Assembly (NCBI RefSeq): GCF_000004195.4
Contig: NC_030679.2
Coordinates: 21,295,212 to 21,359,211, forward strand
Reading direction: 5' to 3'
Length of the DNA: 64,000 bases
Origin: Xenopus tropicalis
Lineage: Eukaryota > Chordata > Amphibia > Anura > Pipidae
A program made the translations under genes and the position numbers. The notes under the pieces were generated by a model. The model had not been told where the DNA came from. It searched no databases and saw only the letters and a list, made by a program, of their open reading frames with translations. This document shows, piece after piece, positions 41,621 to 53,480 of the stretch. Each line of letters opens with the position of its first letter. Positions within the stretch are counted from its first letter, which is position 1.

Positions 41621-42240
41621 TATATAGCAATAAATATTCCGACATCCTTGAGAAAGGTCCTATTGAGGACCGAAATGTCGGATTCTTTTAACAATATGTT
41701 TACAATAAACTTATGACGATTTTAAAGGGTCATGGCATATTGATTGCTAAATAATTAAATTTGGCTGTGCAGCCCGCAAGATTACAAGCTTTGTAGTGCA
41801 GACACCTTGCTTAGATTACCTGTAAAAGGAAGAAGAACTAAAGCGGTAGATATTAGTTGCTTTTAGTTCTGAGGATTCCTCTACTGGAGGACTGGTCCAA
41901 GGCCGGGGGGCCCAAGGGTCCTATCTATATAGCAGCTATCCCAAGTCTAACTCAGATCATGGAAATCGATCATACTAAAGGGAAGCGTAAATCTGCACAG
42001 AAATAGCACAGAAAAATCACAGTAGCACAAGCCCCAGTATTCCAGCAGAACAGTACAGCGATAATCTGTATATAGACAAAGAGAGAAAGGGTAAGTGAGC
42101 TTCAGAACAAATGTATTTAGCACATAATATCAGACTAATAAACTTGGTTCAAGGAAGAGCCAATTGGAGCACTACTACCCTGTTATTGCACAAGAAGTAA
42201 CAAAGAAAGAAAGGGTAAGTGAGCTTCAGAATAAATGAAT
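41621..42240. other. intergenic repeats
   Basis: Includes CCGACATCCTTGAGAAAGG...CCGAAATGTCGG at 41639-41684, a hairpin whose outer arms are exact complements (CCGACAT/ATGTCGG). A segment at 42094-42180 recurs at 42205-42260 and 42484-42560, so the two blocks flank the MITE below as direct repeats. Confidence 0.5.
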
Positions 42241-42242
42241 TT

Positions 42243-42485
42243 AGCACTAGTGATGAGCAAATTTTTTCACCAGGCATGGATTCGCAGCAAATTTCCGCAT
42301 TTCGCCATTGGCAAATTTCACAAAATGTCTGTGAAAATTCACTGCGCGTAAAAAAAAAGTAAAAAATGGGAGCGGTCATGTGAAAAATGGGCAAGGGCGT
42401 CAAAAAAAGACACAAAAAATCGTGCAACAAATGCGTTTCACAGATTTTTCGCCATTTCGCGAAACGGAACAGATTCGCTTTTTAG
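42243..42485. mobile_element. MITE starting 'actagtgatgagc'
   Basis: It starts ACTAGTGATGAGCAAATTTTTTC and ends TTTCGCGAAACGGAACAGATTCGC. The text TTTAGCAC at 42240-42247 and 42481-42488 flanks it as an 8-base direct repeat, consistent with hAT-type insertion. Confidence 0.65.
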
Positions 42486-42753
42486 CACATAATATCAGAC
42501 TAATACACTTGGTTCAAGGAAGAACCAATTGGAGCACTACTACCCTGTTATTGCACAATAACAGTAACTCAAAGTAAGTCCCAAGGAAATAATTTTGACT
42601 GGTCTAGTGCAAGTTACAGTAATGACAGCCAATGTCTGCTTGGTTGCTATGGGCAACAGCAGCTGGACACTTTTGCACTTGTAAGTAAATAGGACACTTG
42701 CCAGGTAGGGAGTTACTGGGTAACTGTTAGGCTAAGCAATTTATAGTCACACT

Positions 42754-42973
42754 TAAGGGCTCTGGCACATGGGGAAATTAGTCGCCCGCGACAAAACTCC
42801 CTGTTCGCGGGCGACTAATCTCCCCGAGTTGCCATGACCCGCCATCCCACCGGCGAACATGTAAGTCGCCAGCGGGAAAGCACACGCGGCGGCGCGATTT
42901 CCCGATATCGCCGAAAAAGACTCGTGAGTTTTGTCGCGGGCGACTAATTTCCCCGTGTGCCAGAGCCCTAACA
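42754..42973. mobile_element. MITE, 'gggctctggcacatgggg' family
   Basis: Inverted ends GGGCTCTGGCACATGGGG and CCCCGTGTGCCAGAGCCC, flanked by TAA. Internal GTCGCCCGCGAC and GCCATCCCACCGGCG are shared with other copies. Confidence 0.82.
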
Positions 42974-43096
42974 GTTTTATTCAGTATGGCCCCCACTATG
43001 TGCCCTATTGCCCTACAATGTACCTATTGCCCCCACTGCCAGGGTATGTATCAACAGCAGCATGCCAAGGGCAGGAGAGGAGGATGTAAAGTTAGG

Positions 43097-43296
43097 GCAG
43101 TGATACACGGGGAGATTAGTTGACGCGATTTGACACGATTTGCCTAAGTCACCCGAAGTTTCCTATGAAGGCGACTTTGTCAAATCATGGCGATTTACAT
43201 TCTAGCTGGTGGGATGGCATTGTGTGGAGATTAGTTGCCAGCGACAATGGAGATTTGTAGCGGCGCAGCTAATATCCCCGTGTACCCCTGCCCTTA
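43097..43296. mobile_element. MITE, 'gggcagtgatacacgggg' copy
   Basis: Ends GGGCAGTGATACACGGGGAG and CCCCGTGTACCCCTGCCC, flanked by TTA on both sides; shares GCGATTTACATTCTAGCTGG. Confidence 0.8.
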
Positions 43297-44455
43297 GGGT
43301 TAACTCCACTGACCACCAGTAAATTAAATAAACCTAACGTAAACTCCACTGACTCCCATTGAATCTAAAAAACCTAATGTAAACACCATTGGATGAAAAA
43401 AATTAACAAAAAAAACCTAGTATAAACTCCACTGGCCAACAATTAACTAACTAACTTGATAAGCACATTAATGAATGAAACTATTTATATGAACTGCTTG
43501 TTACTGAGTAACATCAGCTGTTTATATTGGGATCTTTTTACTGCATTATATGAGTATCTCCTACACAAACTTGTCAACAGTGAAATGACTGGTTATTGGG
43601 CCCCTCAATTTATACAATGTGCTTAACTTATTCAAAAACATATGTTACTTTTATAAAAATATATGTGTAAGTTCTGCAGTGCAGAGCAGTGTGACGGGTA
43701 AAAAGTGTAAGCTTTAAACTGCACTAACCCCCAATGAGCTGACTGACTTGTTCTTTATTAAAGGAACTATTTATATGAGCTACTTATTATAGAGCAATAT
43801 CAGCTTTTTAATGATATGACCTGTTTACCACGGTATCTTTTCAGCAGTGGCATATCTAGTTGTTGAGCCCCACCGCAAGATTATTAATAATAATAAGACA
43901 TTTTTTAATAGACATATATTTACAGTTATTTATATATACAGTTGTTTATCTGTTAAAGTCCCATGTTGCCCCCTATTGTTCCTGAGCCCCTTAACAGTTG
44001 CTTGCTTTTCAGTAAAATGATTTAGGGGTTTGTACCATAGTAGCTATGGCCAAAAATAATACACATCCATCAAGTACAGCCTTTTATCCTAGCAAAACCT
44101 ACCAACCTGGCCAAAAAAGATAAATAACTTGTACAGTGCAAGGTTTTGATTGCAGCCCTGCAGTCATACAATAAGATAGAAAGCCATCTAAAAGGAGGTC
44201 AGCCTAGGATGGGATTGAGATGTAGAAAACTGAATAAAAGAGGGGGCTTGCATGACAGTTGTACTTTAAGTTTTGAACCAATGTGGCCTAGCTAAAGGCA
44301 CTTAGTTAAGAACAAACTAACAAAATAGCGGGCCAGAAATGTGGGCAATGATAATCTGAAAAGCAATGCATAAAATGTATTTTGTAAAGGCATTGTATTT
44401 TGTATCATGTAAATAAAGACTAATAATTGGAATAATATACCTGACCTGTATGAGT
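43297..44455. other. intergenic, no gene recognised
   Basis: AT-rich. Short echoes of AACTCCACTGAC at 43310-43440 suggest an old tandem repeat. Nothing coding. Confidence 0.4.
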
Positions 44456-44786
44456 ACAGGTATAGGACCCGTTATCCAGAATGCTCGGGACCAAGGGTAT
44501 TCCGGATAAGGGGTCTTTCCATAATTTGGATCTCCATACCTTAACTCTAATAAAAAATCAATAAAACATTAATTAAACCCAATAGGATTGTTTTGCATCC
44601 AATAAGGATTATTTATATCTTAGTTGGGATCAATTACAAGGTACTGTTTTATTACTACAGAGAAAAAAGAAATTAGTTTTAAAATTCTGAATTACTTGAT
44701 TAAAATGGAGTCTATGGGAAACAGGCTTTCCGTAATTTGGAGCTTTCTGGATAACGGGTTACCGGATAAGGGATCCCATACCTGTA
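44456..44786 (+). mobile_element. 'ttatccagaatgc' MITE, full copy
   Basis: From ACAGGTATAGGACCC to GGATCCCATACCTGTA, with the same internal order as at 16228-17010 but only one 113-bp segment. Confidence 0.85.
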
Positions 44787-45194
44787 TCAAAAGCATGAAT
44801 GATACATATAAGGACTAGTATTTAACTAATGCTTCTGCATGTTTGTTCTTCATCCCCAGAGTTATGGGTTTCACCTCAGATGTGCCCTTGTAGTGTAAAT
44901 GGTAGCCATGCCTTAGTGATCACAAAGAGGCCTACCCTAGTATTATGGCACAGCTTGTCATAAAATAGCCTCCAGCTCCAGCCCTTATCTCTTTTATTGT
45001 CTATTGAGAACATCAAGGCATTCTAATGATTTCATTAATCTTGTACTACATGTGCTGTCTGTCAGTTTTTGGATACATTCTGGTCATGCTTTGTATACAA
45101 AAGGCAAAAAAAATGAATAAAAATGTTTGCAATATAAAGTAGGCTTATGATATAAACCTAGTTGATAGAGCGTTTGTTAAACTGAGCTGTATTT

Positions 45195-45692
45195 TTCCAT
45201 TTGAAGGGGGTAGTTCCCCTTTGAATGGAGTTTTAGTATTATGTAGACAATGGTTTTCAGAGACAACTTGTAATTGGTCTTATTTTTTCTTTTTTTTGTG
45301 TGGTGTATTAACCTTTATGTTCAGCAGCTCTCCAGTTTGCAATTTCAGAAGTTTTCTGGTTGCTAAGGTCCAATTTACCTTTGCAACTAAGAAGTAGTCT
45401 GGATGAGAGGCTGGGATATGAATAGAAAATGGCCTAAACAGAGAGATGAGTAATCTGAACAGAGAGATAAGTAATAAAAAGTAGCAATGACAATACAACT
45501 GTAACTTCACAGAGCAATAGTGTTTTGGCTGCCAGTGACTCCTATTTAAAATCTGGAAGGAGGCAGATGAAGAAGGGAAATAATTCATGAACTATAAGAA
45601 GTAAAATATAAAGACCAATTGAAAAGTTGCTAAGAAAAGGCCATTCTATAAAAAACTAAAAGTTAAGTTATAGGTGACCAACCCCTAATTTC
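45195..45692 (+). mobile_element. repeat, 'gttcccctttgaatg' family
   Basis: Same family as 8836-9235: TTCAGCAGCTCTCCAGTTTGC, ACAGAGCAATAG and CCAATTGAAAAGTTGCT in order. Confidence 0.7.
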
Positions 45693-45792
45693 AAAAAGCA
45701 CAATCTGTCTATTGTACCTAGTTCATGAGGAGAATGTAGAATATTTAATATGTAGAATATTAATATTTAACTATTCCATATGATATTTGCAG

Positions 45793-45891
45793 GTGAATGA
45801 CAAGAGCATATTGGATGGCTTGTTTGCAGTTTGTGGTGTATCAGATAGTAAACTCCATACAATTTGCTCTTCAGTGGACAAGATTGACAAG
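45793..45891 (+). pseudogene. hars1: hars pseudogene block 1
   Basis: 99 bases encode [20 protein letters not shown] then [13 protein letters not shown], very close to vertebrate HARS1. Acceptor ATTTGCAG and donor AAG/GTAAAT are intact. Confidence 0.85.
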
Positions 45892-46312
45892 GTAAATAAT
45901 GTATAGCTAGGCTAAAAAGTTGTGGATGCAACAAAGAATGTTGCCAGTGAAGTGTTACTGACTTGATTTTTGTTTTCCATAAAACAGTTATTTTATTACA
46001 TTGACACTATACACCTATATTTATAATAAACTAGGCTATCTGAAAAAAAGTTTTGTATCTACTATGGAAATATAAAAATAATAATTGAATGCATACTTCC
46101 TTCCTCATGTGCTTTATAGTTTATATTTAAAGCAACAGAAGCCCAGTCCCTGTTTATTTACCAAATTGCCTTCTCTAGATGAAGTATTTAAAGGTAAAAT
46201 GCTTTTAGGCATGAATAGAGACTTGTAAGATCAATGCTAAAGCATCAGACAGAATTGTCTGGCACAGAGGACATATTTTTACTGGGATATGCATGAAAAC
46301 GTTGAACCCTTT

Positions 46313-46880
46313 AATCATCAGTGCTGGACTTGCCCACAAGGATAACAGGAAAACTCCCTGTGGGCCCAGGTGTCAGTGGGCCCTCCTGCTCCTAAACATT
46401 TGGCCTGCTTCATGGTCATTCCCTGTTTCTGAATGGGAACAAAGAGGAGAAATAAATGGAAGGATAGATGCTAGCATGTAAATAAAAGAGACTTGGAGAA
46501 CAAAGTGGTTGAGTGAGGAAAGGAGGAAAAAAGTATGGAGAGTGGGCCCATGGTCTAAGGTTTTCTTGTGGGCCCCTGGGGTCCCAGCCCGACACTCAGC
46601 ATCGGATTTGTCTTGCCAGCGTCCCTAGGCCGCCCCCATTGGCGCCCCCCCCCGTGTGCATGTGCGAACGCGCGGCCACCCTGTGCCCCCCCCGGCTGCG
46701 AGCGCAAGTGTGCATGTGCAAACATTTAAAGTCCCATACGGAGCAGTGAGGAGAGGTCCCCATTGCTCTGTATGGGAGCCAAATTTATAAATTATTTTGC
46801 GGCGGGGCGGCATGCCGCCCCTAAATTTGTGCCACACTAGGCCCGGGCCTTTGTGGCCTCACCACAAATCTGGGCCTGCC
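46313..46880. mobile_element. two abutting GC-rich repeats in the hars pseudogene intron
   Basis: 46317-46598 starts CAGTGCTGGACTTGCCC and ends CCCAGCCCGACACT. A second unit follows from CAGCATCGGATTTG to GGGCCTGCCGACACTG (about 46880). The shared ends suggest related families. ORFs inside are repeat-derived. Confidence 0.5.
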
Positions 46881-46914
46881 GACACTGTTAATCATAATCT
46901 GTCTTTCTTTCCAG

Positions 46915-47008
46915 TCCACATGGGAGAATGTAAAAAATGAAATGGTGGGTGAGAAGGGGCTTGCCCCTGAGGCTGCTGACCAGATTGGAGACTATCTTCA
47001 GGGTAATG
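46915..47008 (+). pseudogene. hars1: hars pseudogene block 2
   Basis: Encodes [19 protein letters not shown] then [10 protein letters not shown], with HARS exon borders. Acceptor TTTCCAG, donor AATG/GTAAGT. The frame is open. Confidence 0.85.
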
Positions 47009-47099
47009 GTAAGTGGTAGCTGTGCCCTAAAAAGGGTGGTGAGTTACTCAGACTATGTTCCTATAGGGCCACCCATATTTGCATAGGGCTATACCACAT

Positions 47100-48690
47100 A
47101 TAAAATGCTCTGGTTGTTGGGTTTACTTTCCGATAAATCTTTAACGAGACATGCGCACAGGGCTAGTGTAGATGGTCCGTACTTAGTCCCATTTAACATT
47201 TTAATGAATTGAAAATGACATTCACAAGCAAACCACATTAACCCCTTCAAATCCTTCTATGCACATTTAATATCTTCACCTCCATAAATATGGGTATCCT
47301 TCCCCCAACTCATATAATGGTTGGTGTATGTGGTCTTACATTTTCAGCCATTGAGGTCCCACACTTCTGGAGGTAAAACACACCACAAAATGTAAAATTT
47401 GTCAATAAATTTTGTGTGTCCTACCCAAGGGCCAACACTGTTTCATATGCACCTTGGGTAGATGGTTAAAAACCACTGCATAAAATGGAATTAGAGTTTT
47501 TCATCTTAGTGAAGACACAATTCACATATCCTTCATTCACCAACTTAGTCAGAAGGCCCTTAAAATGTACAGTTGGATTCAACTGATCTGAATCTCACTT
47601 CATTGGTGCAAAGCTTTATTTAGGTATAAGTATCCAGAACTACCACCATCTCTCCCTTTATAATTATGGAAATATTCTTCTTTTAGCTTTCTTTTAATGC
47701 TATTTGCTTGTTATTCAATAGGTTTCAACAAAAAAGGCTGAATTTTTACTGCATGTTTATTGCACAGAATTTATTTTACTACTTTCTGAAAATTCTCTGT
47801 TGAACTACCCCTGAAATGAACAGGATAAAAAGGCCTTAAATGGCAAAGAAGTATGCCCAGTCAAACATGACTGGCAGTGCAGCAACAGAAATCCTAAGTT
47901 TTCTCATGTACAGAGACTTTCCATAAAATATTTTATCTGTACTCTCATAAGAGAGAACATTAGCCCAGGTACATGGACTTAAAGCTCTAGAGTCTAGACA
48001 GCCTTGCCCATAATATTATTAGTACAGGTTGTTTACACAGTAACACTTTGTTCAACATTAAATGGTCTATCTATATTAACTGCAATGGGGTTATTCAAAT
48101 TGGGCTGATCTACAGTCAGTTAGAGCACTGTTGGGATAGGTCTATATGTAGTATACTAGTGGTTTATATAGACATATTTTTGTGACATTGTTATTTTAAT
48201 ATAATATTGCCCCTGAATATGTATTGTGTTGGATAACTTGCCCCAAACAGGAAAATGTTGCACTGAGTGTGCTGCCCTAGTTGGATCCCTTGACAGTTTA
48301 TAGCATCATCAGGGTAAGGAACCCATAGCATTCCTTTAGGAGCCAGCAGTGCTACTCTCTCCATTTTGCTTTATACTCTGAGACAATCTCCTATCTGACC
48401 CCATGATAAATCAAAAAAGGATGAGGCATTCAGTTTATCTGGAGTCGTCTGACTTCATAAATAATCTTCAAATAGTAATATATATCATTAGAGTTAACAA
48501 GCCCTTCTTATGTTCATAGTATTTGTAAAATCCACCAAGTCTCCTTTATTCTTTGTGTCCATTACTCCTTATATTAATGTAGTTTTGTACAGCTTTTTCC
48601 ACATGTTGGACAATTATCTGAAATTAAAATGTTTTGACAGTAAAACATTAAAATGGTGGTCATACAAAGATGTGAGCCTCCAACTGGACA
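47100..48690. other. intron of the hars pseudogene, unclassified
   Basis: I looked here for the missing hars exons (GVSLVEQ region, HisA motif, motif 3) and found none. The DNA is AT-rich with no clear repeat ends. Confidence 0.45.
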
Positions 48691-49000
48691 GCCTTAAAGA
48701 GATACTGACACCTAAAATTAAACTGTTTTTTAATATATTAAAGCATTGTCTTTGAATAAGCTTCATAAAAAGTTACTTTCTGATGTTTTTACATTACCTA
48801 TTTGATCCCTTATGTTCCTCTATGAGAGGGCTGCCATATTTGTGCAGCAGTAGTCTGTTAGCATTAGAAGCTATAATTGAGAGATTGAGAAGGGAAAGTC
48901 AGGTTGTAAAAACAGTCAGGTTTAGGAACTTCAAGTAACGACTAGAAAGAGGGAAGTTTGAGAACAAATATGTTGGTTTGAAAAACATGTAAAGTCACTA
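48691..49000 (+). mobile_element. T2-like MITE fragment
   Basis: It starts CCTTAAAGAGATACTGACACC, a TTAA-type terminus, followed by TTAAACTGTTTTTTAATATATTAAAGC. The right end is unclear. Confidence 0.5.
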
Positions 49001-49370
49001 AAGGAAATCTGTTTGTGAAAAACTAATAATTTAAAGAGCCAATATGTATTACTTCTCAGGGTATTAATAGGCAGTGCCCTTCTTGTCTAATAACTCCAGA
49101 AAGGCAACATACTATTACCGACTGAGCATTCTGAGCTGTTGCTGGCTTCGAGATCCCAGGTTGGGGTTCCAAGGCTTTCCCCAGCCTCAATCTCATTTAA
49201 GTCTGCGCTTGTGGTAAATCCGAAAATAAATAAAATCTGTATGACTTGGTAAATTGACATTGTCTCATCATGCATGTCTCATGCATGCTGTATTCTCATT
49301 ATGTGGTCTTATACATTGCTTATAATGTGCTTATAAGCTTGTTACCCAGGACTGCAATTGCAAAAATAGT

Positions 49371-50600
49371 TAAAGGGGCTGTTCACCTTTCAATTAACCT
49401 TTAGTATGATGTATTAATATTATTATAATTAACATTTATTTATAAAGCGTCAACATATGCCGCAGCGCTGTACAATAAATGGGTTTCATGCATTGGACAT
49501 ACAGAGTAATATATAAAGCAATCAATAACCGATACAAGAGGTTAAGAGGGCCCTGCCCAAAAGAGCTTACGATCTACAAGGAGAAAGGGTTGAGACACAA
49601 GGTGTGGGAATGGGCAAGATCAGAATTAAGCAATGTGAGAGGTGTTACACAGGTTATTGCTTTTAGCAGCCTACTGACGTTATGTTAAACTAAATGTGGG
49701 TAAGCTTCTCTAAATAAATGTGTTATTAGATATCTTTTGAAGGCAGAGAGATTGGAAGAAAGTCTGACAGTTTGTGGGAGCAAATTTCAGAGAAGGGGGC
49801 AGCCCTTGCAAAGTCTTGAATGCGAGTGTGTGAGGAGGAAATGAGATTGAGAGGAGTTGAGGAGCAGGTCAGTAGAGGAGCGTAACAAGCGGGTTGGTTG
49901 GTATTTAGAGATGAGTTCAGAGATGTAGGGTGGGGCAGAGATATGAATGTAAGAGTCATCAGTTTGAATTTTATCCTGGATGGTAGCGGAAGCCAATGCT
50001 GGGATTGACAGAGCGGCATGGCAGAGGAGGAGAGGATTGGAGAGGTGTATGAGCCTGGCAGCAGTATTCATTATGGACTGGAGAGGGGAAGGTCAATTAG
50101 CAGAGAGTAGTCCAGGTGAGATATGATGAGAGAGTGAATAAGAATTTTGGCAGCATCTTGGGTGATAAATTATCCTATAGGTATGGGACCTGTTATCCAG
50201 ATTTTGGAAATATTTCTTAGGTGAAAGTGACACGATAGAGAGTGATATTTGCAATTGGTCATTTTTTTTATTTTTGTGTTTTTTGAGTTATTTAGTTTCT
50301 TATTTAGCAACTTTCCAGTTCGCAATTTCAGCTGGTTGCCAGGGCCCAAATTACCCTAACAACCATGCACTGATTTGAATGAGAAAGACAGGAATACAAA
50401 TAGGCAAGGGCCTGAATAGAAAGATTAGTAATTAAAAGTAAGAATACATTTGTAGCCTTACAGAGCATGTTTTTTTAGATGGGGTCCGTGACCCCCAATT
50501 GGAAGGCAAATAATTAAAAAAAAATAAAAAAAAAATAAAAAATAAAGCCTAATTAAAAAGTTGTTATAGAATTCTATAACAAGTTAATATAAAGGATAAT
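49371..50600 (+). mobile_element. 'gttcacctttcaat' repeat interrupted by other repeats
   Basis: The 5' end, TTAAAGGGGCTGTTCACCTTT, lies at 49371-49410. Its continuation (GATATTTGCAATTGGTC, TTTCAGCTGGTTGCCAGGG, CTTACAGAGCATG) resumes at about 50235. Between them sit the repeat 49425-50165 and a fragment of the 'ttatccag' MITE at about 50178-50200. Confidence 0.65.
49425..50165 (+). mobile_element. long repeat, 'tttataaagcgtcaacat' family
   Basis: It starts ACATTTATTTATAAAGCGTCAAC, GCAGCGCTGTACAATAAATGG and continues with GCCCTGCCCAAAAGAGCTTAC. The first part recurs reversed at 51146-51295 and directly at 54998-55135. Confidence 0.65.
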
Positions 50601-51030
50601 CACCTCTCTAATACTTTATGTGCAATTTGTAGGTACAATACATTTTCATCTTAATCCATACTATTTAGGCTCATGTTGAGCATTCATGTAAATTTCCCCC
50701 TTATGTGTAACATAAGTAATTTACTTATTTGTATGTTTTATTGACAACTTTGTGCATAGTGTTCCTTCTCTACACATTTATGCAGGAAATACCTGGCCTG
50801 GCTATACCTGGCTGCATTCTGACGCCTTTATAGATTATACAGAGTCAGACTTCCTAGACAAGGAAGATTTTCACGGTAATAGTGTTTTAGCCAAGACAAG
50901 AAGCATGGCAGTTCCCACTTATATACAGAAGTAAATGTGCCAAGAAGGAATATTTGAGAGCACCTTATTCCTATAAGATACAAGTAGAAGGGAGCCTTGC
51001 TAACTAAACTGTGTATTGACATCCTCACAG

Positions 51031-51145
51031 GTAGAAATGCTGTATAAGTAGAACCCAAAGTTACTCAGTCAGCTGTAGTACTGTGAAGAAACAGGCATTC
51101 TACTGGTGGCAATTATTGGGGAGCAAGAGCTGAAGGATGGTATTG
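51031..51145 (+). pseudogene. hars1: hars pseudogene block 3, two stops, cut by a repeat
   Basis: About 38 aligned positions without indels (NPKLL, YCEET, LVAIIGEQELKDG) but with TAG replacing a Lys codon and a Gln codon. After KDGI the sequence changes to the repeat beginning GCAAGCTCTTTTGGGCAGGG. Confidence 0.85.
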
Positions 51146-51295
51146 CAAGCTCTTTTGGGCAGGGCCCTCTTCACCTCTTGTATCAGTTATTGATTGCTTT
51201 ATATGTTACTCTGTATGTCCAATGTATGTAACCCACTTATTGTACAGCGCTGCGGAATATGTTGGCGCTTTATAAATAAATGTTAATGTAATGTA
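51146..51295 (-). mobile_element. repeat inserted in hars pseudogene block 3
   Basis: Reverse copy of the start of 49425-50165: GAGCTTGC... on the minus strand, ending with TTATTTATAAAGCGCC. It truncates the hars block exactly after KDGI. Confidence 0.75.
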
Positions 51296-51979
51296 ATAAT
51301 GGGGCGGTGAAGCCAAGATTTGGTACAAGAGTTGAGGAGTTGAGTTGAGGAGACTAAATATTATCTCCTACGCAAGGCTACTGACCCTATAACATTTATT
51401 TCCACCCTAAATGTATTAGCACACATACTAATGTACCTGTATTGCACCTAAAGCTAAGGGATGTAAGGAGGGTTCAGCATGAAGTCAGGCTAGGGTTGTT
51501 TTTAACAAAAAATCTGCCGAAACACAGCCATTGGCTCCTATGGCATTTAGCTGGAGATAAAAACTGAAGCTTCTCAGATCTTCCCAGCAGCAAGCAACTT
51601 GTGGCTGGGAGCCACTATCCTATCATTGCTTGTTGCTGGGAAGATCTTAGAAGCTTCAGCTTTTATTGCCAGCCAAAGATGCTAGTTGCTGGATTTACTG
51701 AGCTATCTGCATTTTGTGTCAGGCCCATATGGGGGCAATTTGTTTTGGTTGGGTGACTTGTGAAGCAGCAGTTAAGCAAGAAAGTCAACATTTGACCCTA
51801 ACATCAAATTGTACTGGCCTTTGATCATCAGAGTAACCCTACAACAACAACAACAACAAACATTCGTAAAGCGCTTTTCTCCCATGGGACCCAAATCTAG
51901 ATACAATTATCTTTAGATTAACTTAAAGAAGTGTCTGGAGTATTAACTATTTGAGTTTTTCCCCCCAATTTTTTTATAG
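51296..51979. other. unclassified DNA between hars blocks
   Basis: Contains an inverted repeat near 51550-51665 (AACTGAAGCTTCTCAGATCTTCC against GGAAGATCTTAGAAGCTTCAG) and a CAACAACAACAAC tract at 51841 followed by GTAAAGCGCTTTTCTCCC. No missing exon was found. Confidence 0.5.
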
Positions 51980-52039
51980 GTTGATGTTGCCAGACAGAAC
52001 TTGGTGGAAGAAATTCACAAGAGAACCAAGATATTATAA
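51980..52039 (+). pseudogene. hars1: hars pseudogene block 4 (last exon)
   Basis: Acceptor TTTTTTATAG, then VDVARQNLVEEIHKRTKIL and TAA, matching the HARS C-terminal VDV...LVEEI.RRT but lacking the final Cys-containing residues. Confidence 0.75.
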
Positions 52040-52414
52040 AAATGGATTACCAGGCAAAAAGTAGCCCCTTCAGTACCTGGCACACTATTGTCTGTGTTAT
52101 TTGTGCTACCAGTGTTGGGCTGGGGTGCCAAGGGCCCACCAGAAAACCTTAGGCCCACCCTCCCCTTCTCTGCTCACTTTCTTAAGTCTCTTAATTACTA
52201 CTTTGTATATACTCTCATCTATCCTTTCCTCTATTTCTTCTGTTTCTTCTCATATAGAATTAAGTAATGGCCATGGTATGGGCTTACAAGGCAAATGGTT
52301 GGGTGAGCAGGAGGGCCCACTGACACCTGGGCCCACTGACACCTGGCCCCACCAAGTAGCATTTTCATCAAACTACTTTCCACTATCTATATCAACTTCC
52401 CAAATCTATAAAAA

Positions 52415-52649
52415 CAGTGTCGGACTGAGCCGCTGGGGTACCGGTTAAAATCCCGGTGGGCCCCGGCCCTAGTCGGTCCCAGTGGCCAAGATCCTATCTC
52501 CCTAGGAGCGTTCCCGCGATCCGCCATTTTCCTCCCGTGACGTGCTGCAGGTAAGTTTCTTTTGGCTCGGGGGAGGGGGTCGGAGGGTGTTGGGGGCCTC
52601 TGCAGGGGGGGGGGACGATGGCGGCTGGGGACCCCCCAGTCCGACCCTG
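52415..52649. mobile_element. hAT-like MITE with near-perfect 8-bp target duplication
   Basis: CAGTGTCGGACTGAG to CAGTCCGACCCTG, flanked by tataaaaa (52407-52414) and tatagaaa (52650-52657). GC-rich; the ORFs inside are repeat-derived. Confidence 0.78.
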
Positions 52650-53480
52650 TATAGAAATGTTGTTTTCAAATCTCTGCAACAAAAAGAAATGGACCTCAGT
52701 CTCTTTTTATTAAATTGCAGTACTGGAGATTTAAATGGAATGAATCCCCTCTGAGATCAGAGACAACCCTTTACTTACAGTAAATACATACAAAATACTT
52801 ATGGTCACTGCTTTAGATGTCTCATATGTATAATTTTTAACAGTGCACACAATTCAATAAAATGATCCCCCACAACAACTAGAGAGAGAAGGTACTATTA
52901 AGGCATATTGTCATTTGACCTCCAACTTGCACAGGCATAGTGATGATCAAAACACCTGTCCGCCTTTTCCTGACATGGTTAACAGGCTGCCTAAACTAAC
53001 AGGAAGATCACCACTAAGTAATGGTCACTGCAATATCTGCCTTTGACAGTGCGTTTCCCAGCACATTTTGTCAATGCCAAGACACACCATGTTTCTAATA
53101 AAGGATACATTTATACTGACTACATGCCATACAGCAATGCCTGAATGGGACACATGTAGCAGAGCCTTTGTTGTATCGAGTATGGCCGTAATTGTTTCAT
53201 TGCCTGTGACATCTTATTATTTATAAACAGCATTGTACATTTCAGTGTTGTCATTGACCAAGGGAATTTGTTTCTTGACCAAGGGGAGTTATTAGTTCTT
53301 TTTGTTAACAGGGATTGTAATTTATTTCATGGGGCATTTAGATTGCTGTTAATTGTTATGGTCGGAAACTGTCTTTGAACAGGAAGCAAAAATATTACCC
53401 TAAGCAGGTCCGGACTGGGACCCTGGCATTTTAAAGTACTCAAAGGCCCAAGCAGCCCCACCAGCCCAATAAATAGTAAC
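52650..53480. other. intergenic, no gene recognised
   Basis: AT-rich DNA without exon-like segments; a fragment of a TCCGGACTGGG-type repeat begins at about 53407. Confidence 0.4.

Larger units (their letters stand above)
45793..52039 (+). pseudogene. hars1: hars-like pseudogene (partial histidyl-tRNA synthetase)
   Basis: Four blocks match cytosolic histidyl-tRNA synthetase in gene order: 45793-45891, 46915-47008, 51031-about 51145 and 51980-52039. The enzyme charges tRNA-His. The first two blocks, from the region between class II motifs 2 and 3, have intact frames and GT-AG sites. The third, from the C-terminal anticodon-binding domain, has in-frame TAG at 51049-51051 and 51076-51078 and is cut by a repeat. 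The last ends in a premature-looking IL stop instead of the usual Cys-containing tail. No exons for the WHEP region, motifs 1-2, the HisA motif or motif 3 are visible where expected. This is a decayed partial duplicate; a working hars must lie elsewhere. Whether it derives from hars1 or hars2 is judged only by similarity. Confidence 0.8.

Noticed and set aside
47009..51030. Search for the missing hars catalytic exons (HisA and motif 3)
   Set aside because: No segment with these motifs or suitable acceptor-donor pairs was found by eye; only repeats and AT-rich DNA.
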